Shown here piece by piece: positions 1 to 7,964 of a stretch of 19,945 nt of DNA. The notes under the pieces are model-generated. The model did not search any database and was not told the origin of the DNA. It saw nothing but the letters and a program-made list of their open reading frames with translations. The position numbers were made by a program, and so were the translations under genes. The first letter of the stretch is position 1. Each line of letters opens with the position of its first letter. Source of the stretch: an uncultured Oscillospiraceae bacterium (GTDB lineage: Bacteria > Bacillota > Clostridia > Oscillospirales > Ruminococcaceae). Location of the stretch: contig CAKSPC010000045.1 in assembly GCA_934481445.1 (NCBI GenBank), forward strand, positions 1 through 19,945. Reading direction: 5' to 3'.

Positions 1-10
1 GTTTTATTCT

Positions 11-169
11 GGGAACCTCTAAAAACCGGTTTGAAAAGGGAAAATGGGTAGAGTGCGCCGAATGCGAGAAAAGCCGACGAAGTAAGGCTGTAAGCCTTAC
101 GAGGAGGTTTGCCGAAGCAGGCGGTGTGCTATACACATTTTCACTCAAACAAGGTTTTTAGAGGTTCCC
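11..169. repeat. Foldback (MITE-like) element with 17-bp perfect terminal inverted repeats
   Basis: The 17 bp at 11-27 (GGGAACCTCTAAAAACC) are the exact reverse complement of 153-169. Pairing continues inward: 29-34 with 145-150, 40-46 with 136-142, and 48-60 with 122-134. The last block has 12 of 13 positions paired, three of them G-T/G-U wobbles. A perfect 8-bp hairpin (82-89 with 93-100, loop GTA) sits in the middle. The whole 159 bp can fold into one long stem-loop. There is no convincing coding sequence inside. It lies just beyond the terminator of the minus-strand operon. A non-autonomous transposon or a structured RNA repeat are both possible. No target-site duplication is visible. Confidence 0.7.
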
Positions 170-174
170 TTTTG

Positions 175-210
175 ACAAAACAAAAATCCCGCAGGAACGA
201 CCCCGCGGGA
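175..210 (-). terminator. Rho-independent terminator of the nine-gene minus-strand operon
   Basis: On the minus strand a stem of up to 10 bp including two G-U pairs (187-196 with 201-210, loop 4 nt) is followed by a T-rich tract (TTTTTGTTTTGTC). It lies about 75 bp after the stop codon of the last gene, the GtrA-family protein. Confidence 0.85.
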
Positions 211-284
211 CAGCATTATTTGTTTGTCAGCTTCATCCGAAGCAGCGGGACGAAATCGTCCCCGACCGCCGTTTTCTCCCGCGC

Positions 285-854
285 TCACTTATCCGCATTC
301 GCGGGGGCAGTCTTATTCTTCCTGAAAACAAAGATCTTGCTCAGGACATAATTCAGCACCAGCACCACGCAGTTTGAAAACACCTTCGCACAGAACTCAT
401 ACAGCCCGTTGTGGAAACCCGTAAGGTCGACCAGGAAAAACATTATAATAAGATCGACCAGCAGCGTTGCCAGCCTTGAGGCGTAGAATTTAAGCGCCTC
501 CACCACAAATCCCCCTGCGGTTTTGACCGTGCTTGAGAACACATAAACGCGGTTCGTAAGGAACGCGAACGTCACCGAGAATATCCACGAAAGTATTACG
601 GGGAGCGCGGTGTTGCTCTCAATCCCAAAGGAAGATGTAATGTTGAATATCCAGCTCAGCCACGCGGGCACGCTTTCCTCGTTAGGGAATATCCAGCGGA
701 ACAGATAGTACGTCGCAAAGGAGATCACCGTAGTGCCTATCCCGAAAAGGAAGTACATGACCAGCTCGCGGTATTCCGTAAAAAGCTTCTTCCTGCCCTC
801 CGCCGTTTTCAGCGCGGCGACGATGTCCTTTACTTCAAATCCCTTGATTTTTAT
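285..854 (-). CDS. GtrA-family membrane protein, probable AUA start
   Basis: A small four-helix membrane protein of the GtrA family (PF04138). Members are thought to help flip or handle polyprenyl-linked sugars for cell-surface glycosylation. The core is clear: FGIGTT after the first conserved block, four hydrophobic segments, and a C-terminal NYVLSKIFVF motif followed by basic residues. The first ATG (758) falls right at TM1 and lacks a good ribosome-binding site. It also cuts off the family-typical lead-in (FTEYREL). The frame stays open to a TGA just upstream and contains no ATG, GTG or TTG before 758. An ATA at 852-854, five bases after AGGTGAT, gives a natural 189-aa protein beginning (M)KIKGFEVKD. 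I chose that start. It lies 11 bp after the GH27 stop, as last gene of the operon. The family call is strong; the start is an inference. Confidence 0.8.
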   Translation of the reverse strand: MKIKGFEVKDIVAALKTAEGRKKLFTEYRELVMYFLFGIGTTVISFATYYLFRWIFPNEESVPAWLSWIFNITSSFGIESNTALPVILSWIFSVTFAFLTNRVYVFSSTVKTAGGFVVEALKFYASRLATLLVDLIIMFFLVDLTGFHNGLYEFCAKVFSNCVVLVLNYVLSKIFVFRKNKTAPANADK

Positions 855-865
855 AGCAGATCACC

Positions 866-2131
866 TTAATCCTTTGCGGTGAGCTTGTAAAGTACCGCGC
901 CGTGCGGCTTTACGACAGCCTTTACGCTTCCGCTTACCGTTCCCACTGACTTACCCTGCCAGATGTCGTATGCTTCCATCCCGCGGGCGATGGGAAGTTG
1001 CGCGGAAATCTCGCGCTCTTCACCCTCGGCATTGAACAGCGCGATGTAGTAGCGCTTTCCGTCAGTATGCGATGTGAACCACGCGATATCTTCCTCGCCC
1101 TCGCGCTTGGTTCTGAACAGCGGGTGGGCGGAGTGCGTGTTGTTAAGCACCTCGATAAGCTCCGCGTTGGTCAGCAGCGACATCGTGAAATCATCAAAGC
1201 GCGTCATTTCGCCGCCGATGATAAGCGGGGAGCGCATCATACACCACAGCGTCAGCATGGTTATCTGCTCGTCCTGCGTGAATTTTGTGGTGATGTTCTT
1301 GTCGTAGTCCTGAAGAATGTTTCCTATGGGCAGCATATCGCAGTCGGGGAAATGTCCCGCCGCAGCGTGTATGCACCATGTCTGCGCGCGTGAGAACATA
1401 TCGTAAAGCAGCTCCCACTTATCCCAGAAATCATCCGTAATGCGCCACATATTCGCGGTCTGCTTGTAAAGCTCAGCCTTTTCGGGGAGAGCGGGTCCAG
1501 GCGAAAGGCTGAGCACCATATCGCGGCCGCAGCCCTTCAGCGCTTCGCTGACCATAACAAGCTCCGCCTCTTCATGCGGAAGCTCGCGGCAGATGTCGTC
1601 TATCTTGATGAAATCAACGCCCCACTGCGCATAAAGCTCGAAAATGCTGTTGTAATACTCACGTGCGCCATCCTTTGCGGGGTCAACGCCGTACATATCG
1701 GTGTTCCAGTTGCATATACTGGATGTTTTTGCGATCTGGCGGGCGGTCTTGTCCGAGCCTTTGATCTTGAGGTTCTGATGAACAGCCTGACGGGGTATTC
1801 CGCGCATGATGTGTATGCCGAATTTCAGCCCGAGGGAATGAACATATTCTGCCAGCGGCGCGAAGCCCTTCCCTCCCGCTGAGGACGGGAAGCGGTTCTC
1901 CGCGGGGATAACGCGGGAATATTCATCCACGCACAGCTCAGTGAACGGATGATACTCGTGGCTCTCCGCCGTTGGCTCATACCACTGGATATCGACTACG
2001 ATGTACTCCCAGCCGTACTTTTTGAGGTGCTTTGCCATGAATTCCGCATTTGCGCGGACGGTCTGCTCGGTGACGGAAGCGCCGTAGCAGTCCCAGCTGT
2101 TCCACCCCATAGGGGGCGTCTGTGCAACCAT
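866..2131 (-). CDS. GH27-family glycoside hydrolase (alpha-galactosidase type)
   Basis: A 421-aa clan GH-D enzyme that would remove terminal alpha-galactosyl (or beta-L-arabinopyranosyl or alpha-GalNAc) residues with retention. The sequence shows the GH27 opening PPMGWNSWDCYG (residues 6-17). The nucleophile region is DFIKIDDICRE, with Asp178 the expected nucleophile. The acid/base region is WRITDDFWDKW, with Asp234 the expected acid/base. DCDMLPIGN (263-271) and a SPLIIGG segment near 301 follow, then a C-terminal beta-sandwich from about residue 340. There is no signal peptide, so the enzyme is likely cytoplasmic and acts on imported oligosaccharides such as melibiose- or raffinose-type sugars. 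The start ATG follows GGAG. It sits 15 bp after metH in the same transcript. Exact substrate cannot be read from sequence. Confidence 0.9.
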   Translation of the reverse strand: MVAQTPPMGWNSWDCYGASVTEQTVRANAEFMAKHLKKYGWEYIVVDIQWYEPTAESHEYHPFTELCVDEYSRVIPAENRFPSSAGGKGFAPLAEYVHSLGLKFGIHIMRGIPRQAVHQNLKIKGSDKTARQIAKTSSICNWNTDMYGVDPAKDGAREYYNSIFELYAQWGVDFIKIDDICRELPHEEAELVMVSEALKGCGRDMVLSLSPGPALPEKAELYKQTANMWRITDDFWDKWELLYDMFSRAQTWCIHAAAGHFPDCDMLPIGNILQDYDKNITTKFTQDEQITMLTLWCMMRSPLIIGGEMTRFDDFTMSLLTNAELIEVLNNTHSAHPLFRTKREGEEDIAWFTSHTDGKRYYIALFNAEGEEREISAQLPIARGMEAYDIWQGKSVGTVSGSVKAVVKPHGAVLYKLTAKD

Positions 2132-2146
2132 AATTTTTCTCCTTTA

Positions 2147-4540
2147 TTACTGTACTCCGTAGACACGTCTTGCAATGTCAACGGTTTCCTTTGCGTCCTT
2201 GGCGTAGAAATCCGCGCCTATCTTCTCTGCATACTCGGGGGTGAGCACCGCGCCGCCGACCACTATCTTGCAGTCGACATGATTTTCGTGCAGCAGCTTT
2301 ATGGTGTTCTCCATGCTCTTGAGGGTGGTGGTCATCAGCGCGGAAAGCCCGACGAGCTTTGCTTCGTACTTCACCGCCGCGTCGACAACGAGCTGATAAT
2401 CCACGTCCTTGCCGAGGTCGATGACCTCGAAGCCGTAGTTTTCAAGCAGGGTCTTTACGATGTTCTTGCCGATATCGTGGATATCTCCCTTTACTGTCGC
2501 GATCACTACCCTGCCCCTGCTCTCGCTTTCGCCTCCGTTCTTTGCAAGGAACGATTTCACCGCGTCGAACGCCGCCTGCGCCGCTCCCGCCGACTGGATA
2601 AGCTGCGGCAGGAATATCGTGCCCTTTTCAAATTTTTCGCCGACGGAATCCAGCGCGGGGATAAGCTGCTCGTTTATCAGCGTCATGGGGTCGGTGCCTT
2701 CTTCAAGAAGCTTTGCAGCCGCTGCCGCGCACTCCGCCTTTAATCCCGAGGCGACCGCGTGGCTTATGCCCGTACCCTCCGTCACGGCGGAAGCCGCCGC
2801 AGCCGTGGACTTTATCTGCGTGGTGACAACATTATCCGCGCCGAAATGCGCGATGAAATCGGTGCCGTGCCTGTCGTAACCCGAAAGCAGCCTGTACGCG
2901 CTTACCGCTCCCGACATTGCCGCGATGTTCGGGTTGATTATCGGCAGGTCGAGCCCGCTGTTCATCGCCATGGTGAGGAATGTGGAGGTGACAAGCTCGC
3001 GGTTCGGCAGGCCGAACGAAATGTTCGATACGCCCAGCACGGTTTTCAGCCCGAGCTTTTCCTTTACCATGCGGACAGCCTTTATGGTTTCCATAACGCC
3101 GTCCTGCTCTGCGGATGCGGTGAGGGTAAGGCAGTCGATATACACGTCCCGCTTCGGTATGCCGTATTCAAGGGCGCGGTTGAGTATCTTCTCGGCTATT
3201 GCGAAGCGCTTTTCGGCGGTCTTGGGTATGCCGCCCTCGTCAAGTGTAAGACCTACCACCGCCGCACCGTATTTCTTTACCAGCGGGAGAACTGTTTCAA
3301 GCTTCTCGTCCTCGCCGTTTACGGAATTCACTATCGGCTTGCCCGCCACAACGCGCAGCGCCGCCTCCAGTACGTCCGTTTCGGTGGTGTCTATCTGAAG
3401 CGGGGTGTCCGTTACGGACTGCACGGAATCCACCGCCGCAAGCATCATTTCCTTTTCGTTGATATCCGGCAGACCGACGTTTACATCGAGTATCTCCGCG
3501 CCCGCGTCCGTCTGGTCTATCGCCTGACGCATGATGTAGTCGAGGTCGCGGCGCTTCAGCGCTTCCTTGAACAGCTTCTTTCCCGTGGGATTTATCCTCT
3601 CGCCGATTATGCGCACGGTGTCTATCTCTACCACCCTGGAAGCCGAGCAGACCGCCGCGGGTATTTCGGGGTGAATTTCTACGGTTTTCCTGCCGTTGAG
3701 CCGCTTTGCGACTGCGGCGATATATTCGGGAGAGGTTCCGCAGCAGCCGCCGAAAACCTTTACACCCATATCCGCCATCTGCGCGATAATATCCGCATAC
3801 TCATCGGGGCCAACATTATAGAGATTTGTTTTCGGGTCGGGAAGTCCCGCGTTGGGGCGTATCATAACGGGCACGCTCGACCATTTGAGAATTTCCTCCG
3901 CGATGGGAAGCGCGTCCTTCGGGCCGAGGGAGCAGTTCATGCCGATCACATCCGCGCCCAGCGCAGATAATGTCAGCGCCATGGAAGCCACTCCGCAGCC
4001 TGTAAATGTGCGCATATTCTGCTCAAACGACATCGAGCATACCACCGGGAGATCGGTGTTTTCCTTTGCGGCAAGCAGCGCGGTCTTTATCTCCATGAGA
4101 TCTGTCATGGTTTCTATGGCGATGAAATCGGCGTCCCTGCCCGCAAGCATTATCTCGCGGAACATATCGTACGCTTCGTCAACGGGCATATCCCCCGCGG
4201 GTCGCATCATCCTGCCAAGCGAGCCCACGTCCAGCGCAACAAGGGCGTCGGTGCCCTCGCAGGCCTTGCGTGCTATCTCAATGCCGCGCTGAATGACCTC
4301 GGTGACGGTGTATTTGCTGTTCTGAAGCTTGTGGCGATTGGCGCCGAATGTGTTTGCATACACCGCCTGCGCGCCCGCCTTTATATACTGCCTGTGGATG
4401 TCCTCGATAAGCTCCGGCTCGGTGAAATTAAGCTCCTCGGGAAGTCCGCCGAGCTTCAGCCCCGCTTTCTGGAGCATGGTGCCCATCGCACCGTCCAGCA
4501 GTATGAAATCATCCGAGTTCAGAAGTTCTCTGAATTTCAT
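2147..4540 (-). CDS. metH: Cobalamin-dependent methionine synthase without activation domain
   Basis: Transfers a methyl group from methyltetrahydrofolate through cobalamin to homocysteine, giving methionine. Domains in the 797-aa protein: homocysteine S-methyltransferase (about 1-285), with zinc ligands Cys203 (MNCSLGP) and Cys266/Cys267 (GGCCGTSPEY); pterin-binding domain (about 300-560; IIGERINPTG); B12 cap and Rossmann-like B12 domains (about 580-797). DIHDIGK places the axial ligand at His688, and GLSALMTTT and VGGA follow. The C-terminal S-adenosylmethionine-binding reactivation domain of the roughly 1200-aa E. coli enzyme is absent, as in other Clostridia and Thermotoga, so a separate reactivation protein is expected elsewhere. 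I place the start at ATG 4540 because AAGGAG precedes it and the Hcy domain begins there; the open frame upstream overlaps the previous gene. No cobalamin or SAM riboswitch is seen directly upstream, consistent with an internal operon position. Confidence 0.93.
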   Translation of the reverse strand: MKFRELLNSDDFILLDGAMGTMLQKAGLKLGGLPEELNFTEPELIEDIHRQYIKAGAQAVYANTFGANRHKLQNSKYTVTEVIQRGIEIARKACEGTDALVALDVGSLGRMMRPAGDMPVDEAYDMFREIMLAGRDADFIAIETMTDLMEIKTALLAAKENTDLPVVCSMSFEQNMRTFTGCGVASMALTLSALGADVIGMNCSLGPKDALPIAEEILKWSSVPVMIRPNAGLPDPKTNLYNVGPDEYADIIAQMADMGVKVFGGCCGTSPEYIAAVAKRLNGRKTVEIHPEIPAAVCSASRVVEIDTVRIIGERINPTGKKLFKEALKRRDLDYIMRQAIDQTDAGAEILDVNVGLPDINEKEMMLAAVDSVQSVTDTPLQIDTTETDVLEAALRVVAGKPIVNSVNGEDEKLETVLPLVKKYGAAVVGLTLDEGGIPKTAEKRFAIAEKILNRALEYGIPKRDVYIDCLTLTASAEQDGVMETIKAVRMVKEKLGLKTVLGVSNISFGLPNRELVTSTFLTMAMNSGLDLPIINPNIAAMSGAVSAYRLLSGYDRHGTDFIAHFGADNVVTTQIKSTAAAASAVTEGTGISHAVASGLKAECAAAAAKLLEEGTDPMTLINEQLIPALDSVGEKFEKGTIFLPQLIQSAGAAQAAFDAVKSFLAKNGGESESRGRVVIATVKGDIHDIGKNIVKTLLENYGFEVIDLGKDVDYQLVVDAAVKYEAKLVGLSALMTTTLKSMENTIKLLHENHVDCKIVVGGAVLTPEYAEKIGADFYAKDAKETVDIARRVYGVQ

Positions 4541-4553
4541 TTTGTTGTTCTCC

Positions 4554-5870
4554 TTAGTATAGTTCGTTGAGCAGCCTTTCCTGCGCGGAAAGCTGATATT
4601 CATCGGGTATCGCGCCGCCATAGCGCACGGCGTTGTATTCCCCGACCATTTTTTCTATATCATTGCGGCGGAAGGCGAGCTCGCCCTTTTTCCCGTGCAC
4701 CGTCGTGGTGTCCGACGGAAGATGCGGGAATGCCGTCCTGTCAAGCCGCAGCAGAAACAGCAGGTAGCCCTTTCTGTATTTCTGTACGGGATCCTGCTCC
4801 CTGCGGTAGTCACGCAGGAGCTGCTGCGCAGTTCTGCGGCCGCCGCGCCTTGCACGCTGCACCGAAAGGCTGTCCGAAAGCTCGTCAGCAAACGGCAGCG
4901 GCTCGGGCTTCTCCGCTTCCTTGAAAAGCGGCGCCATCAGTTCTTTCAGAAAATCGATTATCTGTTTTCTGAAGCGGATCATAAGGACGATAACCCCGAT
5001 AACAAGCAGCACCGTAAGCCCCGTGAAGAGTGTATTGTCATTGTATTCCACCGTGACTTCCCCGCCGGAGAAGTCGGTTTCGCTTTCGGTATCGTTGGTG
5101 ATAAATTCACCGTTTATCCCCCGCAGGAGCGAAAACAGCCCGCTCATCAGCGCGGAAAATCCGCTCATGATAAGCTCCGCCGCAGGCTTCGCAAACAGGA
5201 ACAATCCCACCGCCACGGCGCATACCCCCGCGATAAGCGCGGCGTTGTACCCGCGCAGTCCTTTCGGTATAACATTCTTCCCCGCGGAGCGCTGCCGCGT
5301 GCGGGTGTCTATGTTCGTCTGATTTGCCAGCACCGCGGATATCACGATGATAACGCCGAACATAACACAAAGCTGAAACACTCCCGTGGACTGTATGTCC
5401 TCGTCATGCGAGAGCCACAGCATAAACGACGCAATGACCGCCGCCGCGAAATACCCCGCGAACCATCCCCGCGTCAGTATATCGCTGTACCCCAGCCCCG
5501 CGCTGTGCCTGCCGCCGAAATATACGACCACCGCCGCGGGAAACGCGTAAAAATACAGCGCCGTGGGCATTTTAAGGCAGGCGCAGACGATGATGAATGC
5601 CGCCGACGGAACAATGACCGCCGCGCGGGAGCCGAACACCGCCCATGCCCGCTGTTTCTGCGTGAAACCGCCGCCCGCTGCCCATGCTCCGCAGAGCCTG
5701 CCGCACAGCATAAACGCGGCGTACACGCCGTACAACGCAAGATAATGCCACCAGACGTATTTTTCAAACCCGAGCCCCTCGGTCAGCACCATGAACGGAA
5801 ACACGCACATAAGCTGCCCCGCCGCCGCAAGCACCGCAAGCGCGGAGGATGATCTGCTGTTATTCTCCAT
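4554..5870 (-). CDS. DUF4129-type multi-pass membrane protein (MoxR/DUF58 partner)
   Basis: A 438-aa protein with about eight or nine hydrophobic segments: roughly residues 9-30, 41-62, 78-118, 130-182, 205-250 and a last one near 285-305. A basic cytoplasmic tail of about 130 residues follows. The tail resembles the C-terminal DUF4129 region found in TgpA-like proteins: a QLLRDYRREQDPVQKYRKGY helix, then SDTTTVHGK and a closing EYNAVRYGG. No transglutaminase core (Cys-His-Asp) is evident, so it is probably a scaffold rather than an enzyme. The ATG overlaps the DUF58 stop by one base (TGATG), indicating translational coupling. The preceding in-frame TTG is a poorer start. Together with the two upstream genes it forms the common MoxR-DUF58-DUF4129 module. 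Its biochemical role is unknown. Confidence 0.7.
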   Translation of the reverse strand: MENNSRSSSALAVLAAAGQLMCVFPFMVLTEGLGFEKYVWWHYLALYGVYAAFMLCGRLCGAWAAGGGFTQKQRAWAVFGSRAAVIVPSAAFIIVCACLKMPTALYFYAFPAAVVVYFGGRHSAGLGYSDILTRGWFAGYFAAAVIASFMLWLSHDEDIQSTGVFQLCVMFGVIIVISAVLANQTNIDTRTRQRSAGKNVIPKGLRGYNAALIAGVCAVAVGLFLFAKPAAELIMSGFSALMSGLFSLLRGINGEFITNDTESETDFSGGEVTVEYNDNTLFTGLTVLLVIGVIVLMIRFRKQIIDFLKELMAPLFKEAEKPEPLPFADELSDSLSVQRARRGGRRTAQQLLRDYRREQDPVQKYRKGYLLFLLRLDRTAFPHLPSDTTTVHGKKGELAFRRNDIEKMVGEYNAVRYGGAIPDEYQLSAQERLLNELY

Positions 5871-7012
5871 CAATCATCACCCGCCCCCGATACGTTATAG
5901 TTTTTTCTCGGAATATGACGCAGCTCGCACAGGGCGGGCAGAACGCAGTTTTCCTCGTCCAGCGTGGCCGAAAACAGCTTGCAGCACACGCCGTTTTCTG
6001 TCAGCCGCTCTATCGTTTCGTACAGCCGCTCGGTGACAAATCCGCTGATGAATATGATATCGGTCATGCCGTAGAAATCCAGCGACGAAAGCATATCGTC
6101 GATGTGCTCTCCGCAGCCGCCGCTTATATCCGAAAGATAACGCAGGGTCTTTATGATGTGCTCGTTGCCCTCGCCTGCGGGTATCACTAGCCGCTCTCCC
6201 CGGGTGTTTGCCGTAAGTGAAAACTCCGCCCGCATCTGTCCGCAGATATCAGCAGCATACGCCGCCGCCTTTATCTGCGCCTCAAGCACGGGCAGCGAAA
6301 GGCTCTGCTCCACGGACATCGCGTTTCTCTGCATATTCATAACTATCATCATGCGCCGCTCTGTGGTGAATTCGTTGTTATATACCATCGGCGTGCCCGC
6401 GCGGGCGGTCTGCGCCCAGTGTATGCGGTTCATCGGCTCGCGGCCCGTGTACTCCCGCGCGCCGCTTATAACGAACGGGTCGGGAAGCACAAAGCGCTTT
6501 ACCTGCATATCTCCGATGTAGTCGTCCCCCGAAAGCTCCCCCGAATCCATGTCTGCGGGAACAGGCAGCACCCGCACGCTCTGCCGGACGGGTATGACCG
6601 CCGTGGGCTTCGCCAGCCCGAAAAGGTCGCTCACGGAGATAGTTACGCTTTCGATATGATGCACTCCGCGCTTTTCGCAGCGGACTTTCCACACGCGGCG
6701 GCAGCGCTGTTTTCCTTTCAGGACGAACACGCCCGAAATAAGCCCTCGCTGTTCGTTCTTTTCATCGGGAACGATTCGCTGCCCCCTGAATGTGAGCCAC
6801 CGCGAACAGCTTATCTCGGTGCGCACCCACGGAAGCGGGAGGTATTTTTCGTTGTCTATCTCCTCGATTATTTCTATCTCGTCGCCCTCGAACGCCTCGG
6901 GGACGCTTATTTTCAGGGAATAGCCAAGCTTTTTAAGCCCCCGCGCCGTGTAAAGGAAATACTGCCCCGCGAGCACCGCCGCGAGTATCAGCGCCATTAC
7001 GAGAATTTCCAT
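5870..7012 (-). CDS. DUF58-domain protein
   Basis: A 380-aa member of the DUF58 family (PF01882), which usually accompanies MoxR ATPases. One membrane segment lies at the N-terminus (about 1-21). A beta-rich region (about 30-150) follows. The family signature is GAREYTGREPMNRIHWAQTA (184-203), matching the G-REY-GD-RIxW-xxAR pattern. A C-terminal von Willebrand factor A-like fold (about 220-370) follows. The start ATG 7012 lies one base after the moxR stop; a longer reading from 7072 would overlap moxR by about 60 bp and adds a non-family N-terminus, so I rejected it. It likely acts at the membrane with the flanking ATPase and DUF4129 protein. The molecular substrate is unknown. Confidence 0.88.
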   Translation of the reverse strand: MEILVMALILAAVLAGQYFLYTARGLKKLGYSLKISVPEAFEGDEIEIIEEIDNEKYLPLPWVRTEISCSRWLTFRGQRIVPDEKNEQRGLISGVFVLKGKQRCRRVWKVRCEKRGVHHIESVTISVSDLFGLAKPTAVIPVRQSVRVLPVPADMDSGELSGDDYIGDMQVKRFVLPDPFVISGAREYTGREPMNRIHWAQTARAGTPMVYNNEFTTERRMMIVMNMQRNAMSVEQSLSLPVLEAQIKAAAYAADICGQMRAEFSLTANTRGERLVIPAGEGNEHIIKTLRYLSDISGGCGEHIDDMLSSLDFYGMTDIIFISGFVTERLYETIERLTENGVCCKLFSATLDEENCVLPALCELRHIPRKNYNVSGAGDD

Positions 7013-7013
7013 A

Positions 7014-7964
7014 TCAGCTTTCCGACTGCTCCGTAGGCACGGGCACGCTCGAAAGCACCTGCGCCAGTACATCGTCCGCAGCCTTTGCCGCGCCGCCGTT
7101 TGCGGAATATCCGCGGCAGATAAGGCGGTGCTTTATCACATACGGTGCCGCCGTGATGACATCCTGCGGCATTACATAATCCCGCCCCTCGATCATCGCC
7201 AGAGCGCACGCCATGCGCTTCAGCGCCGCGGCTCCTCGGGTAGAAAGACCAAGCTTCACCGAAGCGTGCTTTCTTGTCGCCGCCGCGATATCCGCGATGT
7301 AACCGCAGACCGCCGCGCTTATGCGGCAGGTGTCCGCTTCTTTCTGCGCCGCGATAACATCCGCCATGGTGCAGACGGGTTTTATCCCCGCTTCCGCAGG
7401 GGCGTTCGCCGCGCCGCCGATAACGCGCATTTCCTCCGCGCGGTCGGGATAGCCCAGCGCCAGCCTGATCATAAAGCGGTCAAGCTGCGCCTCGGGCAGG
7501 GGGTATGTTCCCTGTATCTCGGCGGGGTTCTGCGTTGCGATAACGAAAAACGGAGGCTCCAGCGGGAGCGTGTCGCCGTCGATGGTGGTCTGCCGCTCCT
7601 CCATGCATTCGAGAAGCGCGGACTGCGTTCTCGGCGTGGCGCGGTTTATTTCATCCGCAAGAAGGATGTTTGCAAATACGGGGCCTTTTCTGAGCACAAA
7701 TTCCTGCTGCTTTGTGTTGTAGAAATTTATGCCCGTGATGTCCGACGGAAGCAGGTCGGGGGTGAACTGTATGCGCCTGAACACGCCGTCGGCGCTCTTC
7801 GCGAGGGAGCGCGCAAGCAGCGTTTTGCCCGTGCCGGGGACGTCTTCAAGAAGAACGTGTCCCCCCGCGAACAATGCCGCGCAGACGAGTTTTATTTCGT
7901 TCCGCTTACCCTTTACCGCAAGGGAGATGTTGTCTGTAAGCTTTTCGGTAAGTTCCCTTATCAT
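7014..7964 (-). CDS. MoxR-family AAA+ ATPase
   Basis: A 316-aa AAA+ ATPase of the MoxR group (AAA_3 plus lid domain), thought to be a chaperone-like factor that matures or remodels partner proteins. Visible motifs are Walker A PGTGKT (43-48), Walker B LLADEINR (101-108, Asp104/Glu105), sensor-1 ATQNP (143-147), and the MoxR hallmark GTYPLPEAQLDRF (152-164) with a probable arginine finger. The lid region carries STRGAAALKRMA, typical of the family. Its ATG overlaps the MATE gene stop (ATGA), and it is followed directly by its usual partner, DUF58. The family call is firm; the client protein is not known. Confidence 0.94.
   Translation of the reverse strand: MIRELTEKLTDNISLAVKGKRNEIKLVCAALFAGGHVLLEDVPGTGKTLLARSLAKSADGVFRRIQFTPDLLPSDITGINFYNTKQQEFVLRKGPVFANILLADEINRATPRTQSALLECMEERQTTIDGDTLPLEPPFFVIATQNPAEIQGTYPLPEAQLDRFMIRLALGYPDRAEEMRVIGGAANAPAEAGIKPVCTMADVIAAQKEADTCRISAAVCGYIADIAAATRKHASVKLGLSTRGAAALKRMACALAMIEGRDYVMPQDVITAAPYVIKHRLICRGYSANGGAAKAADDVLAQVLSSVPVPTEQSES

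Noticed and set aside
2759..3970. Long plus-strand reading (403 aa) antisense to metH
   Set aside because: The opposite strand encodes a full MetH with all catalytic motifs. The plus-strand translation is rich in Arg, His and Tyr without any family pattern, typical of a shadow frame in GC-rich codons.
4541..4621. Upstream extension of metH
   Set aside because: It overlaps the end of the DUF4129 gene and lacks homology. ATG 4540 has a good AAGGAG.
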